DNA of 64,000 nucleotides from Mucilaginibacter sp. dw_454 (GCF_018449775.1 NZ_JAAVVB010000003.1:124001-188000); one strand, 5' to 3'; positions 1 to 9,497 are shown, counted from the first letter of the stretch. Numbers and translations: made by a program. Notes: generated by a model from the sequence alone, not told the origin.

Positions 1-3000
1 GGTAGCACAATCTGGAAGATCAGGATGTTAGGCATGCCCACCATCCCGAAGAACTTGTATTTTTTATTAAATAGCGCTTTACGGTTTTTCCAGAAACTTT
101 GCATTACGCCGTAGCTCCAGCGGAAACGTTGTTTTAACAGGGCACCAATAGTTTCGGGTGCTTCTGTGTAAGCAATAGCCTCAGCACAGTTTTTAATGAT
201 ATAGCCTTTTCTAAGAATGCGCATGGTTAAGTCGCAATCCTCGGCCAAAGTGTCGGTAGTAAAGCCACCCGCCTGGAATACTGCGGACTTACGGAACGCG
301 CCGATAGCACCCGGTACAACGGTGATACTATTGATCAGATCGAATGCACGGCGATCCATGTTTTGAGCCGTGATGTACTCTATAGACTGCCAGCGGGTGA
401 CGATGTTATTGTCATTACCTACTTTAACTGTGCCTGCTACCGCACCAATCTCGGCATCGGTAAAATAGGTCATCAGTTGATAGATGGCATCGTCTTTTAG
501 TTGGGTATCAGCATCAATACAAACCACAAACTCATGGCTTGCATGCGCAATGCCAAAATTTAAGGCTGATGCTTTACCTCCATTAGGCTTATCCAGCACC
601 TTTACCCGCGGATTGTCACCATAAGCCTTGTTAACAATATCGAAGGTGTTGTCCTTTGATCCGTCGTTAACAAATATAATCTCGAAATCCTTGTACTCTG
701 TTTTTAATAAACTTTCAATAGTTTTAACAGCGGTAACCTCTTCGTTATAAGCCGGTACAATAATACTTACCGGGTCAAGCTGCATTTTAGCTACGCGATC
801 GCGGTATTTTTTAAAGCTTTTGTTTTCAGCATACTGCCTTGACGCCAGGATGCCGATTAATACGATACGCCCTATAGCCAGGAATATGGCCGACAAGAAC
901 AGGTAGAGCAAGAACCAGTTGCCATAAAAATAGCCCACCACAAAAATGTCATACAACGAATTGTAAAGCCCCGGGCCATGTTTAACCGGTGGCATTAGAT
1001 CCTCTTTACTTTTATCCAGGATATCGGCAATGGTGGTAAACTGGTAGCCGTGGCTTTTAAAGTAATGAATAATCTCTGGCAAGGCTTTTACAGTTTCCTC
1101 ACGCGTGTCGCCGCCGGCATCATGCAATAAAAGCATAGAGCCGTTGTTGGCTTGTTTAATGGTACGGGCTACAATACTATCCTTGGTAACACCCGGCTGC
1201 CAGTCCCAGGGGTCAATAGATTCGCCAATGTTGATATAGCTTTGCTTGCGGCTCTCGGCCACCGGAATAACCTCGGCCAGCGTCTGTGGCTCAGCATCGG
1301 CATTAAATGGTGGGCGGAACAATATGGTGCTATGCCCGGTAACCGATTCAATAAGCTTGCGTGTAGCGTTCAGTTCAAGGTTTACGCGCTCAAGGCTAAC
1401 TGTCGATATATCCGGGTGGAAAAATGTATGGTTACCAATCTCAAACCCCTCGTCATATTCGCGACGCAGTATCTGCATATTTTTCTCGGCCATGGAGCCC
1501 ACCACGAAGAAAGCTGCCGGTACTTTTTCGCGCTGCAAGATATCTAGTATGCGCGGAGTGTAATCAGGGTCAGGGCCGTCGTCAAAAGTTAAAACTATTT
1601 TACCGGGTTTGTAACCGTATTTGCGGATTACATATTTGGTAGGCAGTTTAATATAATTCTGGTTGGTGATGACGTAATTGGTGGTATCCATCTTTACGTC
1701 AATCTTGCCTTCTACCGGGGTGGTAATCAGGTCAAGAACTTCGCCATTCCCTTCATAATTTATCTTGTTATCACGTCCAATGTAAGTAAGGCGCTTAATA
1801 TCAACACCGGTTTTTCTCAATGAGTCTATAGCCAGGTTCTTCTGGAAGAAACTCCACAAGCGGGGGTCCTCACCACCTAAGCGCCAAAGTGCTACACCGC
1901 CGGTATCCCAATCATCCGCCATGCGGATAATATTAAAATTGGTGGCGGCGTCGGTAAAATATACCAAATGCTTTAAGCCGTCTTGTCCGTTATAATTGAA
2001 ATGCAGGTTGGCCGACGCCGGATCGAAAATAATCTTACTGTTATTTTCATGGGCGGTACTAATGGCAGCCTGATAGCCTACAGATTTACCTATGCTGTTT
2101 TCGGGCCAGTCAACCCCGCCGCCAAAAACAGTCAGAATTACTTTTTCACTCGGTATTTCGGTACAAACTTCATCTAAGATCTGTTCAACCCAATGTTGGT
2201 TAGATATATCGCCGGCATTGCTATCTTCGGTATGCTGGCTAATAGCCATTACAAACAGAAAGTCATTATAACGTTGCAACGTTTTAAGATCATACTGTTC
2301 ATCATCAGGAACAACGTTTTGCGTTACCAGGAAACCTATTGGGTGCAGCGTGTTATAAAGCTCCTGTTCAAACTTTAAAAAATCCGGCTCGTTACGATTT
2401 TTTATATCGTCAAACTCAAGGTTAATGCCTTGAAAATGATATTTGTTTAACTCCTTAACAATACTGTTAATGAAAGTAGTGCGCAGCTTTTTGTTTTTAA
2501 CAATACGCTCTACGTCTTTTGAATCAAAACCACCATTAGCATTGTCATAATTTACATAGTTTGACAACGTAACCAATACGGGTTTTTTGTATTTTTTTTT
2601 GAGATTGATAAGCCCGGTATCGATAACAGTCTGTATAGTATCAATATCTTTCTTCATTTGAAAGCCCTCGCTCACAATCATGTCCAGGCGGTCTATATGA
2701 TCAACCAGCGAATTGTATGCCTGGGCCTCCCACGGGCGGTAAAAGGCCGCGTTTATACGGTCCTTATTATTAGGATGGCGTACGCGATAAGTGTTACGGG
2801 TGTGCTCCAGTTTCTGAATCTGCGCCTTATCTATCTTAAAGTCTTTAAACTGTTTTGATTTTTTAAGGGCTTCAATCTCTTCTCTGGTGAGTTTTTTTGG
2901 CGCGGGATTAAGGTTAGGAAGATCAGGATACTGGTGAGAAGTGATAGTAACCACCGAACCGATAACACTGCATATCATGACGATGAGCAGAATACGGCTC

Positions 3001-3062
3001 AGCCATTTAAAACGGTTCCATCTACCTGGGGTGTCAGCTTGAAAAACCTGCTTATCGGCCAT
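1..3062 (-). CDS. GH18-like / NodB deacetylase / GT2 glycosyltransferase fusion protein (3' end cut by window)
   Basis: About 1020 residues are visible, starting at ATG 3060-3062, and the reading frame stays open to base 1. A membrane helix lies near residues 19-41. A GH18-like region (about 155-425) follows, with QGINLEFD near residue 210 where active enzymes have the DxxDxDxE pattern. A NodB/CE4 domain starts near 490, with FDDGPD (about 494-499), NHTFFHP (about 542) and LLHDAGGD (about 645). A second membrane segment lies near 714-738. A processive GT2 domain then shows DGS (about 800), DAD (about 849), ED (about 940) and QRFRW (about 976). The GT2 half should polymerise a beta-linked, probably HexNAc, glycan at the inner membrane. 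The deacetylase and GH18-like parts would face the periplasm and trim it; this is inference. The C-terminal membrane helices lie outside the window. Confidence 0.9.
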   Translation of the reverse strand, partial: MADKQVFQADTPGRWNRFKWLSRILLIVMICSVIGSVVTITSHQYPDLPNLNPAPKKLTREEIEALKKSKQFKDFKIDKAQIQKLEHTRNTYRVRHPNNKDRINAAFYRPWEAQAYNSLVDHIDRLDMIVSEGFQMKKDIDTIQTVIDTGLINLKKKYKKPVLVTLSNYVNYDNANGGFDSKDVERIVKNKKLRTTFINSIVKELNKYHFQGINLEFDDIKNRNEPDFLKFEQELYNTLHPIGFLVTQNVVPDDEQYDLKTLQRYNDFLFVMAISQHTEDSNAGDISNQHWVEQILDEVCTEIPSEKVILTVFGGGVDWPENSIGKSVGYQAAISTAHENNSKIIFDPASANLHFNYNGQDGLKHLVYFTDAATNFNIIRMADDWDTGGVALWRLGGEDPRLWSFFQKNLAIDSLRKTGVDIKRLTYIGRDNKINYEGNGEVLDLITTPVEGKIDVKMDTTNYVITNQNYIKLPTKYVIRKYGYKPGKIVLTFDDGPDPDYTPRILDILQREKVPAAFFVVGSMAEKNMQILRREYDEGFEIGNHTFFHPDISTVSLERVNLELNATRKLIESVTGHSTILFRPPFNADAEPQTLAEVIPVAESRKQSYINIGESIDPWDWQPGVTKDSIVARTIKQANNGSMLLLHDAGGDTREETVKALPEIIHYFKSHGYQFTTIADILDKSKEDLMPPVKHGPGLYNSLYDIFVVGYFYGNWFLLYLFLSAIFLAIGRIVLIGILASRQYAENKSFKKYRDRVAKMQLDPVSIIVPAYNEEVTAVKTIESLLKTEYKDFEIIFVNDGSKDNTFDIVNKAYGDNPRVKVLDKPNGGKASALNFGIAHASHEFVVCIDADTQLKDDAIYQLMTYFTDAEIGAVAGTVKVGNDNNIVTRWQSIEYITAQNMDRRAFDLINSITVVPGAIGAFRKSAVFQAGGFTTDTLAEDCDLTMRILRKGYIIKNCAEAIAYTEAPETIGALLKQRFRWSYGVMQSFWKNRKALFNKKYKFFGMVGMPNILIFQIVL

Positions 3063-3094
3063 TTAAAAACTTTAGTAAAATATTTAGGTTGATG

Positions 3095-3256
3095 TTATTT
3101 AATACTTTTTTCCGGAGTGATATTTGAAAAATCAACCCCGCATTTACAGTTCTCGCCGCAGCCCTTTTTTACAAATAAACTCCTGTAAAGCATCCTCGCA
3201 ATGTAGAATATAGCTGCCGCAAATAATATGATAACTAATAATGCCTGTATATTCAT
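3095..3256 (-). CDS. FeoB-associated Cys-rich membrane protein
   Basis: This is a 53-residue protein from ATG 3254-3256. A longer frame reaches back to 3313, but its first 19 residues look like leader sequence because a typical membrane helix (ALLVIILFAAAIFYIARM) begins right after the internal Met. The cytosolic tail carries CGENCKC, the Cys cluster of the FeoB-associated family, which usually sits beside the ferrous iron transporter FeoB. No feoA or feoB is visible here. The stop lies 32 nt before the start of the downstream fusion gene on the same strand, so the two may share a transcript. Role in iron handling is from family knowledge only. Confidence 0.75.
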   Translation of the reverse strand: MNIQALLVIILFAAAIFYIARMLYRSLFVKKGCGENCKCGVDFSNITPEKSIK

Positions 3257-3369
3257 ATCTGCAAAATTACACTTTTTATTAAGAAACGTACATATTATAG
3301 ATATGTTCTGCAAGAGCCACGTTTTTACATTTATCTGAAATTATGGTTGTGTTAAAATGCTGTAAATCC

Positions 3370-3400
3370 TTTCATTTACCATATTTTAACCTTACCTTTG
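3370..3400 (+). promoter_or_regulatory. Bacteroidota-type promoter upstream of typA
   Basis: TTTC at 3370-3373 is followed by a 19-nt spacer and TACCTTTG at 3393-3400. This fits the -33 TTTG-like / -7 TAnnTTTG pattern of the Bacteroidota primary sigma factor. The typA ATG lies 22 nt further on. Confidence 0.55.
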
Positions 3401-3422
3401 CGCCAAATTTTAAAGGCATTTC

Positions 3423-5231
3423 ATGCAAAAAATAAGAAACATTGCGATCATCGCACACGTTGACCACGGTAAAACTACGCTGGTTGATAAAATTCTGCAC
3501 AGCTGCGCTATTTTCCGCGAAGGACAAGAGACCGGAGAGCTGATATTGGATAATAACGACCTGGAGCGCGAACGTGGTATCACCATCGTTTCAAAAAACG
3601 TTTCGGTAATGTACAAAGATGTTAAGATTAACATCATTGACACACCTGGTCACGCCGACTTTGGCGGTGAGGTTGAGCGTGTGTTAAAAATGGCCGACGG
3701 CGTTTTGTTACTTTGCGATGCTTTTGAAGGCGCTATGCCTCAAACCCGCTTTGTAACTCAAAAGGCTTTGGCTTTGGGTTTAAAGCCAATTGTGGTTGTA
3801 AACAAAGTTGATAAAGAAAACTGCCGCCCTGAAGAGGTTTATGAGCAAATTTTTGAATTGTTCTTTAACCTGGAAGCTACCGAAGATCAGTTGGATTTCC
3901 CTGTAATTTACGGTTCATCAAAACAAGGTTGGATGAGCACAGATTACAAAAAACCAACCGAAGATATATTCCCGTTGATGGATGCTATTTTAGCAAACAT
4001 ACAACCACCGCCAATTAGCGAGGGTACATTGCAAATGCAAATCACATCGTTAGATTACTCGTCTTTCGTTGGTCGTATTGCTATTGGCCGTGTTGCACGT
4101 GGTGTTATTAAAGAAAATATGCCGGTATCATTGGTAAAACGCGATGGTACTATCCAAAAAACAAGAATAAAAGAACTATATACTTTTGAAGGCTTAGGTA
4201 AAGTTAAAGCTACCGAAGTTAGTGCGGGCGATATTTGTGCAGTAGTAGGTATTGAAGGTTTTGATATTGGCGATACCATTGCCGATTTTGAAAAACCGGA
4301 ACAATTGGAGGTAATTCATATTGACGAGCCTACCATGAACATGTTGTTCACCATTAACACTTCACCATTTTTTGGTAAAGAAGGTAAGTTTGTAACCTCA
4401 CGCCACCTGCGCGATCGTCTATACAAAGAGATGGAGAAAAACCTGGCACTTAAGGTTGTTGAAACCGAATCGCCTGATTCATACCTGGTGTATGGTCGTG
4501 GTATTCTTCACTTGTCAGTATTGATCGAGACTATGCGTCGCGAAGGATACGAGTTACAGGTTGGCCAGCCACAAGTTATCGTTAAAGAAATTGATGGTGT
4601 TAAATGCGAGCCGATTGAAACCCTGATCGTTGATGTTCCGGGTGATGTATCAGGTAAAGTTATTGAGCTGGTTACCCAACGTAAAGGCGATTTGCTGGTA
4701 ATGGAACCCAAAGGCGATTTACAACACTTAGAGTTTGAAATACCTGCACGTGGCATTATCGGTTTACGTAACAACGTATTAACTGCTACCGGCGGCGAAG
4801 CTATTATGGCTCACCGTTTTAAAGGATACGAGCCTTGGAAAGGTACTATCCCTGGCCGTAGCAACGGTGTATTGGTATCAATGGACACTGGTAAAACTAC
4901 TGCTTTCGCAATTGATAAATTACAAGATCGTGGTCGTTTCCACGTTGATCCGGGAGTTGATATTTACGAGGGCCAGGTTTTAGGCGAGCACATTCGTGAT
5001 AATGATTTGGTTATTAACTTAACTAAAGGCAAGCAGTTAACCAACATGCGTGCATCTGGTAGCGATACCAACGTACGTATAGCGCCTGCTATCAAATTCT
5101 CATTAGAAGAATCAATGGAGTATATCCAGGCCGACGAATACATTGAGGTTACGCCTCAAAGCATCCGTTTGCGTAAAATATATTTGAATGAAAACGAGCG
5201 CAAAATCAACGCTAAAAAGTTTCAGTCATAA
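3423..5231 (+). CDS. typA: Ribosome-associated translational GTPase TypA/BipA
   Basis: The 602-residue product has the usual length of TypA/BipA. The GTPase domain opens with the P-loop AHVDHGKTTL (about residues 11-20), then RGITI in switch I, DTPGHADF (G3) and NKVD (G4). It continues with EF-Tu-like domain II, an EF-G-like domain V, and the family-specific C-terminal domain containing the GRSNGVLVS segment. TypA binds 70S ribosomes and supports ribosome assembly and stress or cold adaptation. The gene stands alone, with a good promoter upstream and a strong terminator downstream, so it is probably monocistronic. Confidence 0.97.
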   Translation: MQKIRNIAIIAHVDHGKTTLVDKILHSCAIFREGQETGELILDNNDLERERGITIVSKNVSVMYKDVKINIIDTPGHADFGGEVERVLKMADGVLLLCDAFEGAMPQTRFVTQKALALGLKPIVVVNKVDKENCRPEEVYEQIFELFFNLEATEDQLDFPVIYGSSKQGWMSTDYKKPTEDIFPLMDAILANIQPPPISEGTLQMQITSLDYSSFVGRIAIGRVARGVIKENMPVSLVKRDGTIQKTRIKELYTFEGLGKVKATEVSAGDICAVVGIEGFDIGDTIADFEKPEQLEVIHIDEPTMNMLFTINTSPFFGKEGKFVTSRHLRDRLYKEMEKNLALKVVETESPDSYLVYGRGILHLSVLIETMRREGYELQVGQPQVIVKEIDGVKCEPIETLIVDVPGDVSGKVIELVTQRKGDLLVMEPKGDLQHLEFEIPARGIIGLRNNVLTATGGEAIMAHRFKGYEPWKGTIPGRSNGVLVSMDTGKTTAFAIDKLQDRGRFHVDPGVDIYEGQVLGEHIRDNDLVINLTKGKQLTNMRASGSDTNVRIAPAIKFSLEESMEYIQADEYIEVTPQSIRLRKIYLNENERKINAKKFQS

Positions 5232-5255
5232 TTGAATAAATAAATATTCATACAG

Positions 5256-5285
5256 AAAGAGCCCCGTATTACGGGGCTCTTTTTT
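5256..5285 (+). terminator. Intrinsic terminator after typA
   Basis: A perfect 13-bp stem (5256-5268 pairing with 5270-5282, core GAGCCCCGTA/TACGGGGCTC) runs into six T residues. It lies 25 nt after the typA stop. Confidence 0.9.
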
Positions 5286-5360
5286 GTTAGATGTTGGCCT
5301 ATAAGCGGCCCGTTCAACAAGTAATTTTAATAACCTGCATAAAAGAAGTAAATTAGCCGC

Positions 5361-6047
5361 ATGAAAGCTAATGACCGGCTAAACCCCAATATATTTCATC
5401 CAAGATATGTGCATCTAACTCAATTAAGAGATGCCACCATTCAAAAAATTGAAGAGCTAACCGCTGGTAATAAAGAGTTATTACTGGTTGATTTTGGCTG
5501 TGGCGATATGCCATACCGGTCGGTTATTGAGCCGCATGTGGGCACCTATCTGGGTGTCGATCTGGAAATGAACCCGAAAGCCGATCATCATATAGGTTTC
5601 GACAGCAAAACTACACTGCCCGATAATTACTGTGATATCATTCTCTCCAATCAGGTATTGGAGCACGTAGATACACCTTCGGGTTATTTGCAGGAAGCCC
5701 TGCGTATTTTGAAACCGGGTGGTTCTATTATCTTAACTACGCATGGTTACTGGTATTATCACCCAACACCAAATGATTACTGGCGCTGGACAAGTGCCGG
5801 CCTGCGTAAAACCGTAGAAGATGAAAGTTTTATAGTGACATCATTTTTTGGGATAATGGGTTTGGCAGCAAGTGGTTTGCAGTTATTGCAGGATGCTATC
5901 ATCAATAAACTGCCTAAATTTTTGCGTCCGCCGTTTGCGTTTATCATGCAGGTAAAGATCATTTTGTTTAACAAGATCAACTCGCAGCCGCAGCGCGACA
6001 GGGATGCCTCTCTCTATATAGTTCTAGCTCAAAAACCGCTGAAATAA
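5361..6047 (+). CDS. Class I SAM-dependent methyltransferase (Methyltransf_11 type)
   Basis: The 228-residue protein has SAM-binding motif I VDFGCGD (about 43-49), an acidic strand-2 end LGVDLE, the motif IV-like SNQVLEHV and the post-motif LKPGGSIIL. These are standard for small-molecule methyltransferases of the UbiE/Methyltransf_11 type. It is the first gene of a tight four-gene block: a glycosyltransferase follows after 3 nt, then a TylF-like methyltransferase and a flippase. The substrate is therefore probably a glycan or a lipid-linked sugar, but nothing in the sequence fixes it. The C-terminus (about 160-200) is hydrophobic and could touch the membrane. Confidence 0.85.
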   Translation: MKANDRLNPNIFHPRYVHLTQLRDATIQKIEELTAGNKELLLVDFGCGDMPYRSVIEPHVGTYLGVDLEMNPKADHHIGFDSKTTLPDNYCDIILSNQVLEHVDTPSGYLQEALRILKPGGSIILTTHGYWYYHPTPNDYWRWTSAGLRKTVEDESFIVTSFFGIMGLAASGLQLLQDAIINKLPKFLRPPFAFIMQVKIILFNKINSQPQRDRDASLYIVLAQKPLK

Positions 6048-6050
6048 TTA

Positions 6051-7184
6051 ATGGAGCAATTCAATCTCTGCATCATTAAACCCAATAAAGAAACCGTTTC
6101 AGAAACATTCGTTCGGGAGCATATTGAGCGCCTGCCCGGTAACAAAAAAGTGCTGTATGGCGGTGTTTTTCCGGTTTTTGATGATGAGGGTAAATATCTT
6201 ATCCGCTCACCCTTTGGGCTGCTTAGCTACCTGATACAGAAAAAGCTTTTTAATAAAATAAACATTGGCGTGCGCACACGTGCGTTGGCTAAATATTTAA
6301 CAGCAAATAACATTGATGTGGTGTTTGCTGAGTATGGCATGGTTGGCGCCTCGGTTACAGAAGCCTGCCAGCTAGCCGATGTGCCGTTGGTGATACATTA
6401 TCATGGTGCCGATGTACATCACACCGAAACTATTAAGCGATACCTTGATCTGTACAAAAAATCTTTTGCTTACGCCAGTGCGTTAATTGCCGTTTCGGGC
6501 GATATGGCTAAAGCGTTAATAGAGTTAGGCGCGCCGGCTAAGAAAATAACCAATGCCTCTTGCGGTATAGATCCGGATGCTTTCCCCCAGCTGGATATTT
6601 CTAAAACGGGCCGTACATTTTTATCTGTGGGGCGATTTGTCGAAAAGAAATCACCAACATCGGTAGTAAAAGCATTTAAGTTGGTCGTTGACGAATTTCC
6701 GGAAGCTACGCTTAAAATGGTAGGTGTGGGACCACTGTTTGACGAGACAAAAGCATTGGTGAGCCAATTACAGTTAGCAGAAAGTGTGACGTTGCTGGGC
6801 GCTCAAAACCAAAGTCAGATAAAAGAACTGCTTGGCGAGAGCCGTTGTTTTGTGCAGCACTCTGTTACGGCTAAGGATGGCGACAAAGAAGGCACTCCGG
6901 TAACTATTCTCGAAGCCGGATCGTCCGGCCTTGCTATAGTGAGCACTTTGCATACCGGTATCAAAGAAGCAGTAGTTAACGGCGAAACCGGCTACCTGGT
7001 ACCAGAGCATGATATTGAAGGCATGGCCCGCTATATGAAATTGATTGCCGCTGATGTAAATTTGGCGGTAACTTTGGGTGCTAAAGAAGCGACATATATT
7101 CGCGAAAATTACGATATTCAGAGTAGAATACGTACCATTACAAAACTGCTTAAACAAGCAATAGTTAATAAAAAACATGATTAG
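6051..7184 (+). CDS. Glycosyltransferase family 4 (GT-B fold)
   Basis: The 377-residue protein has an N-terminal acceptor domain with HYHGADVH and a C-terminal Glycos_transf_1 domain. The latter starts near FLSVGRFVEKKSP (about 185-197), which binds the donor phosphate, and contains EGTPVTILEAGSSG (about 277-290), matching the EX7E motif of retaining GT4 enzymes. It transfers a nucleotide-activated sugar to a growing surface glycan at the cytoplasmic face. The gene starts 3 nt after the preceding methyltransferase and overlaps the next gene by 8 nt, indicating translational coupling. Donor and acceptor are unknown. Confidence 0.9.
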   Translation: MEQFNLCIIKPNKETVSETFVREHIERLPGNKKVLYGGVFPVFDDEGKYLIRSPFGLLSYLIQKKLFNKINIGVRTRALAKYLTANNIDVVFAEYGMVGASVTEACQLADVPLVIHYHGADVHHTETIKRYLDLYKKSFAYASALIAVSGDMAKALIELGAPAKKITNASCGIDPDAFPQLDISKTGRTFLSVGRFVEKKSPTSVVKAFKLVVDEFPEATLKMVGVGPLFDETKALVSQLQLAESVTLLGAQNQSQIKELLGESRCFVQHSVTAKDGDKEGTPVTILEAGSSGLAIVSTLHTGIKEAVVNGETGYLVPEHDIEGMARYMKLIAADVNLAVTLGAKEATYIRENYDIQSRIRTITKLLKQAIVNKKHD

Positions 7185-7941
7185 AAAAACCGTACGTGGC
7201 CTGGCACAAAGATTTGGTTACGACATTGTAAAGCCCGACGAAAGATTAGTGGTTGACGGCCTGCCGGCTGATTTTGATGCAGCAACTGTTGAAACTTACA
7301 AAAAGGTAAAGCCATATACCATGACTACGCCCGAGCGTATAGCCTCATTAGTTAATGCGGTGAACTACCTGGTTAAAAATAAAATTGAAGGCGATTTCGT
7401 GGAATGCGGCGTATGGCGCGGCGGCAGCACTATGGCAGCTATTGATACCTTGCTTAAAAACGGCGACAAAAGCCGCGAGATCTACTTATATGACACCTAT
7501 GAAGGTATGTCAGAGCCAACCGAGATTGACAAGGTGTTTACCGGTACCGGCGCTGACGTATTAATGGAAACTACTGACCGTGAAGACCCAACCTCGGTTT
7601 GGTGCTATTCGGCCATTGAGGAAGTGCAACGTAACGTAGGCACATTGAAATATCCCGCAGAAAAAATACACTTTGTAAAAGGCAAAGTTGAAGACAGCAT
7701 TCCGCAAACATTGCCGGGCAAAATAGCCTTGCTGCGTTTAGATACCGACTTCTATGAGTCGACCGCGCATGAGCTGGAGCATTTGTACCCGCTATTGGTA
7801 CCGGGCGGCGTGATCATTATTGACGATTACGGCCACTGGGAAGGCGCCCGCAAAGCGGTGGATGAATATATCGAATCTCAGAAATTACCGTTATTGCTAA
7901 ATCGTATTGATTATACCGGCCGCATCGGTATAAAATATTAA
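7177..7941 (+). CDS. TylF/MycF-like O-methyltransferase
   Basis: The 254-residue protein matches the TylF (macrocin O-methyltransferase) family. It shows GDFVECGVWRGGS (about 72-84) for SAM binding, YDTYEGM (about 108), LRLDTDFYEST (about 186-196) and IIIDDYGHWEGARKAVDEY (about 213-231), whose acidic residues bind the metal. Characterised members methylate sugar hydroxyls in antibiotics; in glycan clusters they methylate O-antigen or exopolysaccharide sugars. It overlaps the upstream GT4 gene by 8 nt and the flippase starts 8 nt later, so it likely decorates the same glycan, perhaps as a cap that ends chain growth (inference). Confidence 0.88.
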   Translation: MIRKTVRGLAQRFGYDIVKPDERLVVDGLPADFDAATVETYKKVKPYTMTTPERIASLVNAVNYLVKNKIEGDFVECGVWRGGSTMAAIDTLLKNGDKSREIYLYDTYEGMSEPTEIDKVFTGTGADVLMETTDREDPTSVWCYSAIEEVQRNVGTLKYPAEKIHFVKGKVEDSIPQTLPGKIALLRLDTDFYESTAHELEHLYPLLVPGGVIIIDDYGHWEGARKAVDEYIESQKLPLLLNRIDYTGRIGIKY

Positions 7942-7949
7942 TACTGTAA

Positions 7950-9497
7950 ATGGGAATAGTAAAAAAGCAAGCCTATAAAAATACGCTAGTATCATACGGC
8001 GGTATGGTAATAGCGTACATCAATACCGTCCTGCTTTTTCCTTTTTTTGTTAATGCTTCTGAGTACGGTTTTTATAACCTCATTATCAGTATATCTGTGC
8101 TTTATGCCCTGGTAGCTTCTATGGGCGTACCCAGTATCCTGGCCAAATATTTCCCCCATTACCGTACCGACGATAAAAAACATAATGGTTTTATGCATTG
8201 GTCGGCGGGTTTGGTTTTGCTGGGCTTTATTGCCGCCACGGCGCTATTTATTGTCTTCAAGCCTTTAATCACTTCGATGTATGCCCATACAGATCATGTG
8301 GTGGGGTTATCGCGTTTTAAAAGCTCAGGTACGGCAAGAGCGGTCCCTTTTTTAGTAGAGTATTACTATTATCTTATCCCGTTATCGTTTTTTGTGCTGG
8401 CCTTCAATTATCTGGAGATGACCGGGCGCATCATTTACCAAACCATTTACTCCAATTTCTTGCAAAATGTATTGCTGCGCCTGCTTACTACTGCGCTGTT
8501 GATCATGATCGCGTTAAAGTGGATCAATTTCGAAGATTTTATATTCTTATACATCGCCAGTAACGGGGTGATATCGCTATTGTTGCTCATCAGCATTATC
8601 GCCACAAAAAACTTTTCTTATAAACTGGATGGCAGCAGTTTTAAGAATATCAATAAGCGGGAGATATTGGGTTTCGGTATTTTCACTTTGGTATCCAGCG
8701 CTATCTACGTACTGCTGCAGAAAGTAGATACACTGATGCTAAGCTCTATAGTAGGCGATGACATACAGGGCGTTTACAGCTGGTATTTTAACATCGCTAT
8801 CGTCATCAGTGTACCGGCCCAGGCACTAAGCCGTACCACCTACGCCATAGTTGCCGACGCCTGGAAAGCCGACAACCGCGCCAACATCATGGAGGTTTAT
8901 TACAAAACATCCATCATACAAATGGTAGTGGGCTGCCTGTTGTTTGTTGGCATCATCGTAAATCGGGAAAATCTATATGCCATAGCCCGCAACAAAGAGT
9001 TTACTGATCCTAAATATTTCAGCCTCTTTATAGTGATCGGTCTGGGCTTTTTGGTGGATATTACCGGTGGGTTAAATACTTACATCATTACTACATCGCA
9101 TAAATACAAGCTGATTACAGGGTTGGTCATATTCGCGGTAGTATTTTGTGTGGGATTGAATTATATTCTTATCCCCAAATACTACGGTATGGGCGCTGCA
9201 ATATCCTATCTGCTTACTACCATCGGCATAAACTTTGCTACCTGGTTCTATATCAAGTATCGTTTTAAAATGCAGCCCTTTAATTACAAACACTTACTGG
9301 TACTTGTTGTCGCGGTGGTGGGCTGGGCTACGGGCCATTACTTTTGGCGCATGCCTAATGTGCTGCTTGATATTGCCGTACGCAGTTGCGTCACCGCACT
9401 GGCTTATGGCCTATTGGCCTATCTCTTCAAAATATCCACCGATATTAATGACAAGGTTGACGCTACCTTGAAAAAGATTTTTAGTCTTGTAAAGTAA
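7950..9497 (+). CDS. Wzx-like oligosaccharide flippase (MOP superfamily)
   Basis: The 515-residue protein is hydrophobic throughout, with about 12-14 predicted membrane helices and the N-terminal pattern KNTLVSYGGMVIAYINTVLLF typical of polysaccharide_synt family flippases. It would move undecaprenyl-linked repeat units, or another lipid-linked glycan, across the inner membrane. It is the last gene of the 5361-9497 block. No Wzy polymerase or chain-length regulator is visible nearby, so those functions must be encoded elsewhere or the glycan is not polymerised by a Wzy route. The segment near residues 105-130, between two helices, is polar and looks longer than expected; I cannot test this without an alignment. 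Confidence 0.88.
   Translation: MGIVKKQAYKNTLVSYGGMVIAYINTVLLFPFFVNASEYGFYNLIISISVLYALVASMGVPSILAKYFPHYRTDDKKHNGFMHWSAGLVLLGFIAATALFIVFKPLITSMYAHTDHVVGLSRFKSSGTARAVPFLVEYYYYLIPLSFFVLAFNYLEMTGRIIYQTIYSNFLQNVLLRLLTTALLIMIALKWINFEDFIFLYIASNGVISLLLLISIIATKNFSYKLDGSSFKNINKREILGFGIFTLVSSAIYVLLQKVDTLMLSSIVGDDIQGVYSWYFNIAIVISVPAQALSRTTYAIVADAWKADNRANIMEVYYKTSIIQMVVGCLLFVGIIVNRENLYAIARNKEFTDPKYFSLFIVIGLGFLVDITGGLNTYIITTSHKYKLITGLVIFAVVFCVGLNYILIPKYYGMGAAISYLLTTIGINFATWFYIKYRFKMQPFNYKHLLVLVVAVVGWATGHYFWRMPNVLLDIAVRSCVTALAYGLLAYLFKISTDINDKVDATLKKIFSLVK

Noticed and set aside
1152..1563. Overlapping open frames of 131 and 105 residues on the plus strand
   Set aside because: They lie antisense inside the fusion glycan gene, whose domain motifs are clear, and show no recognisable protein features.
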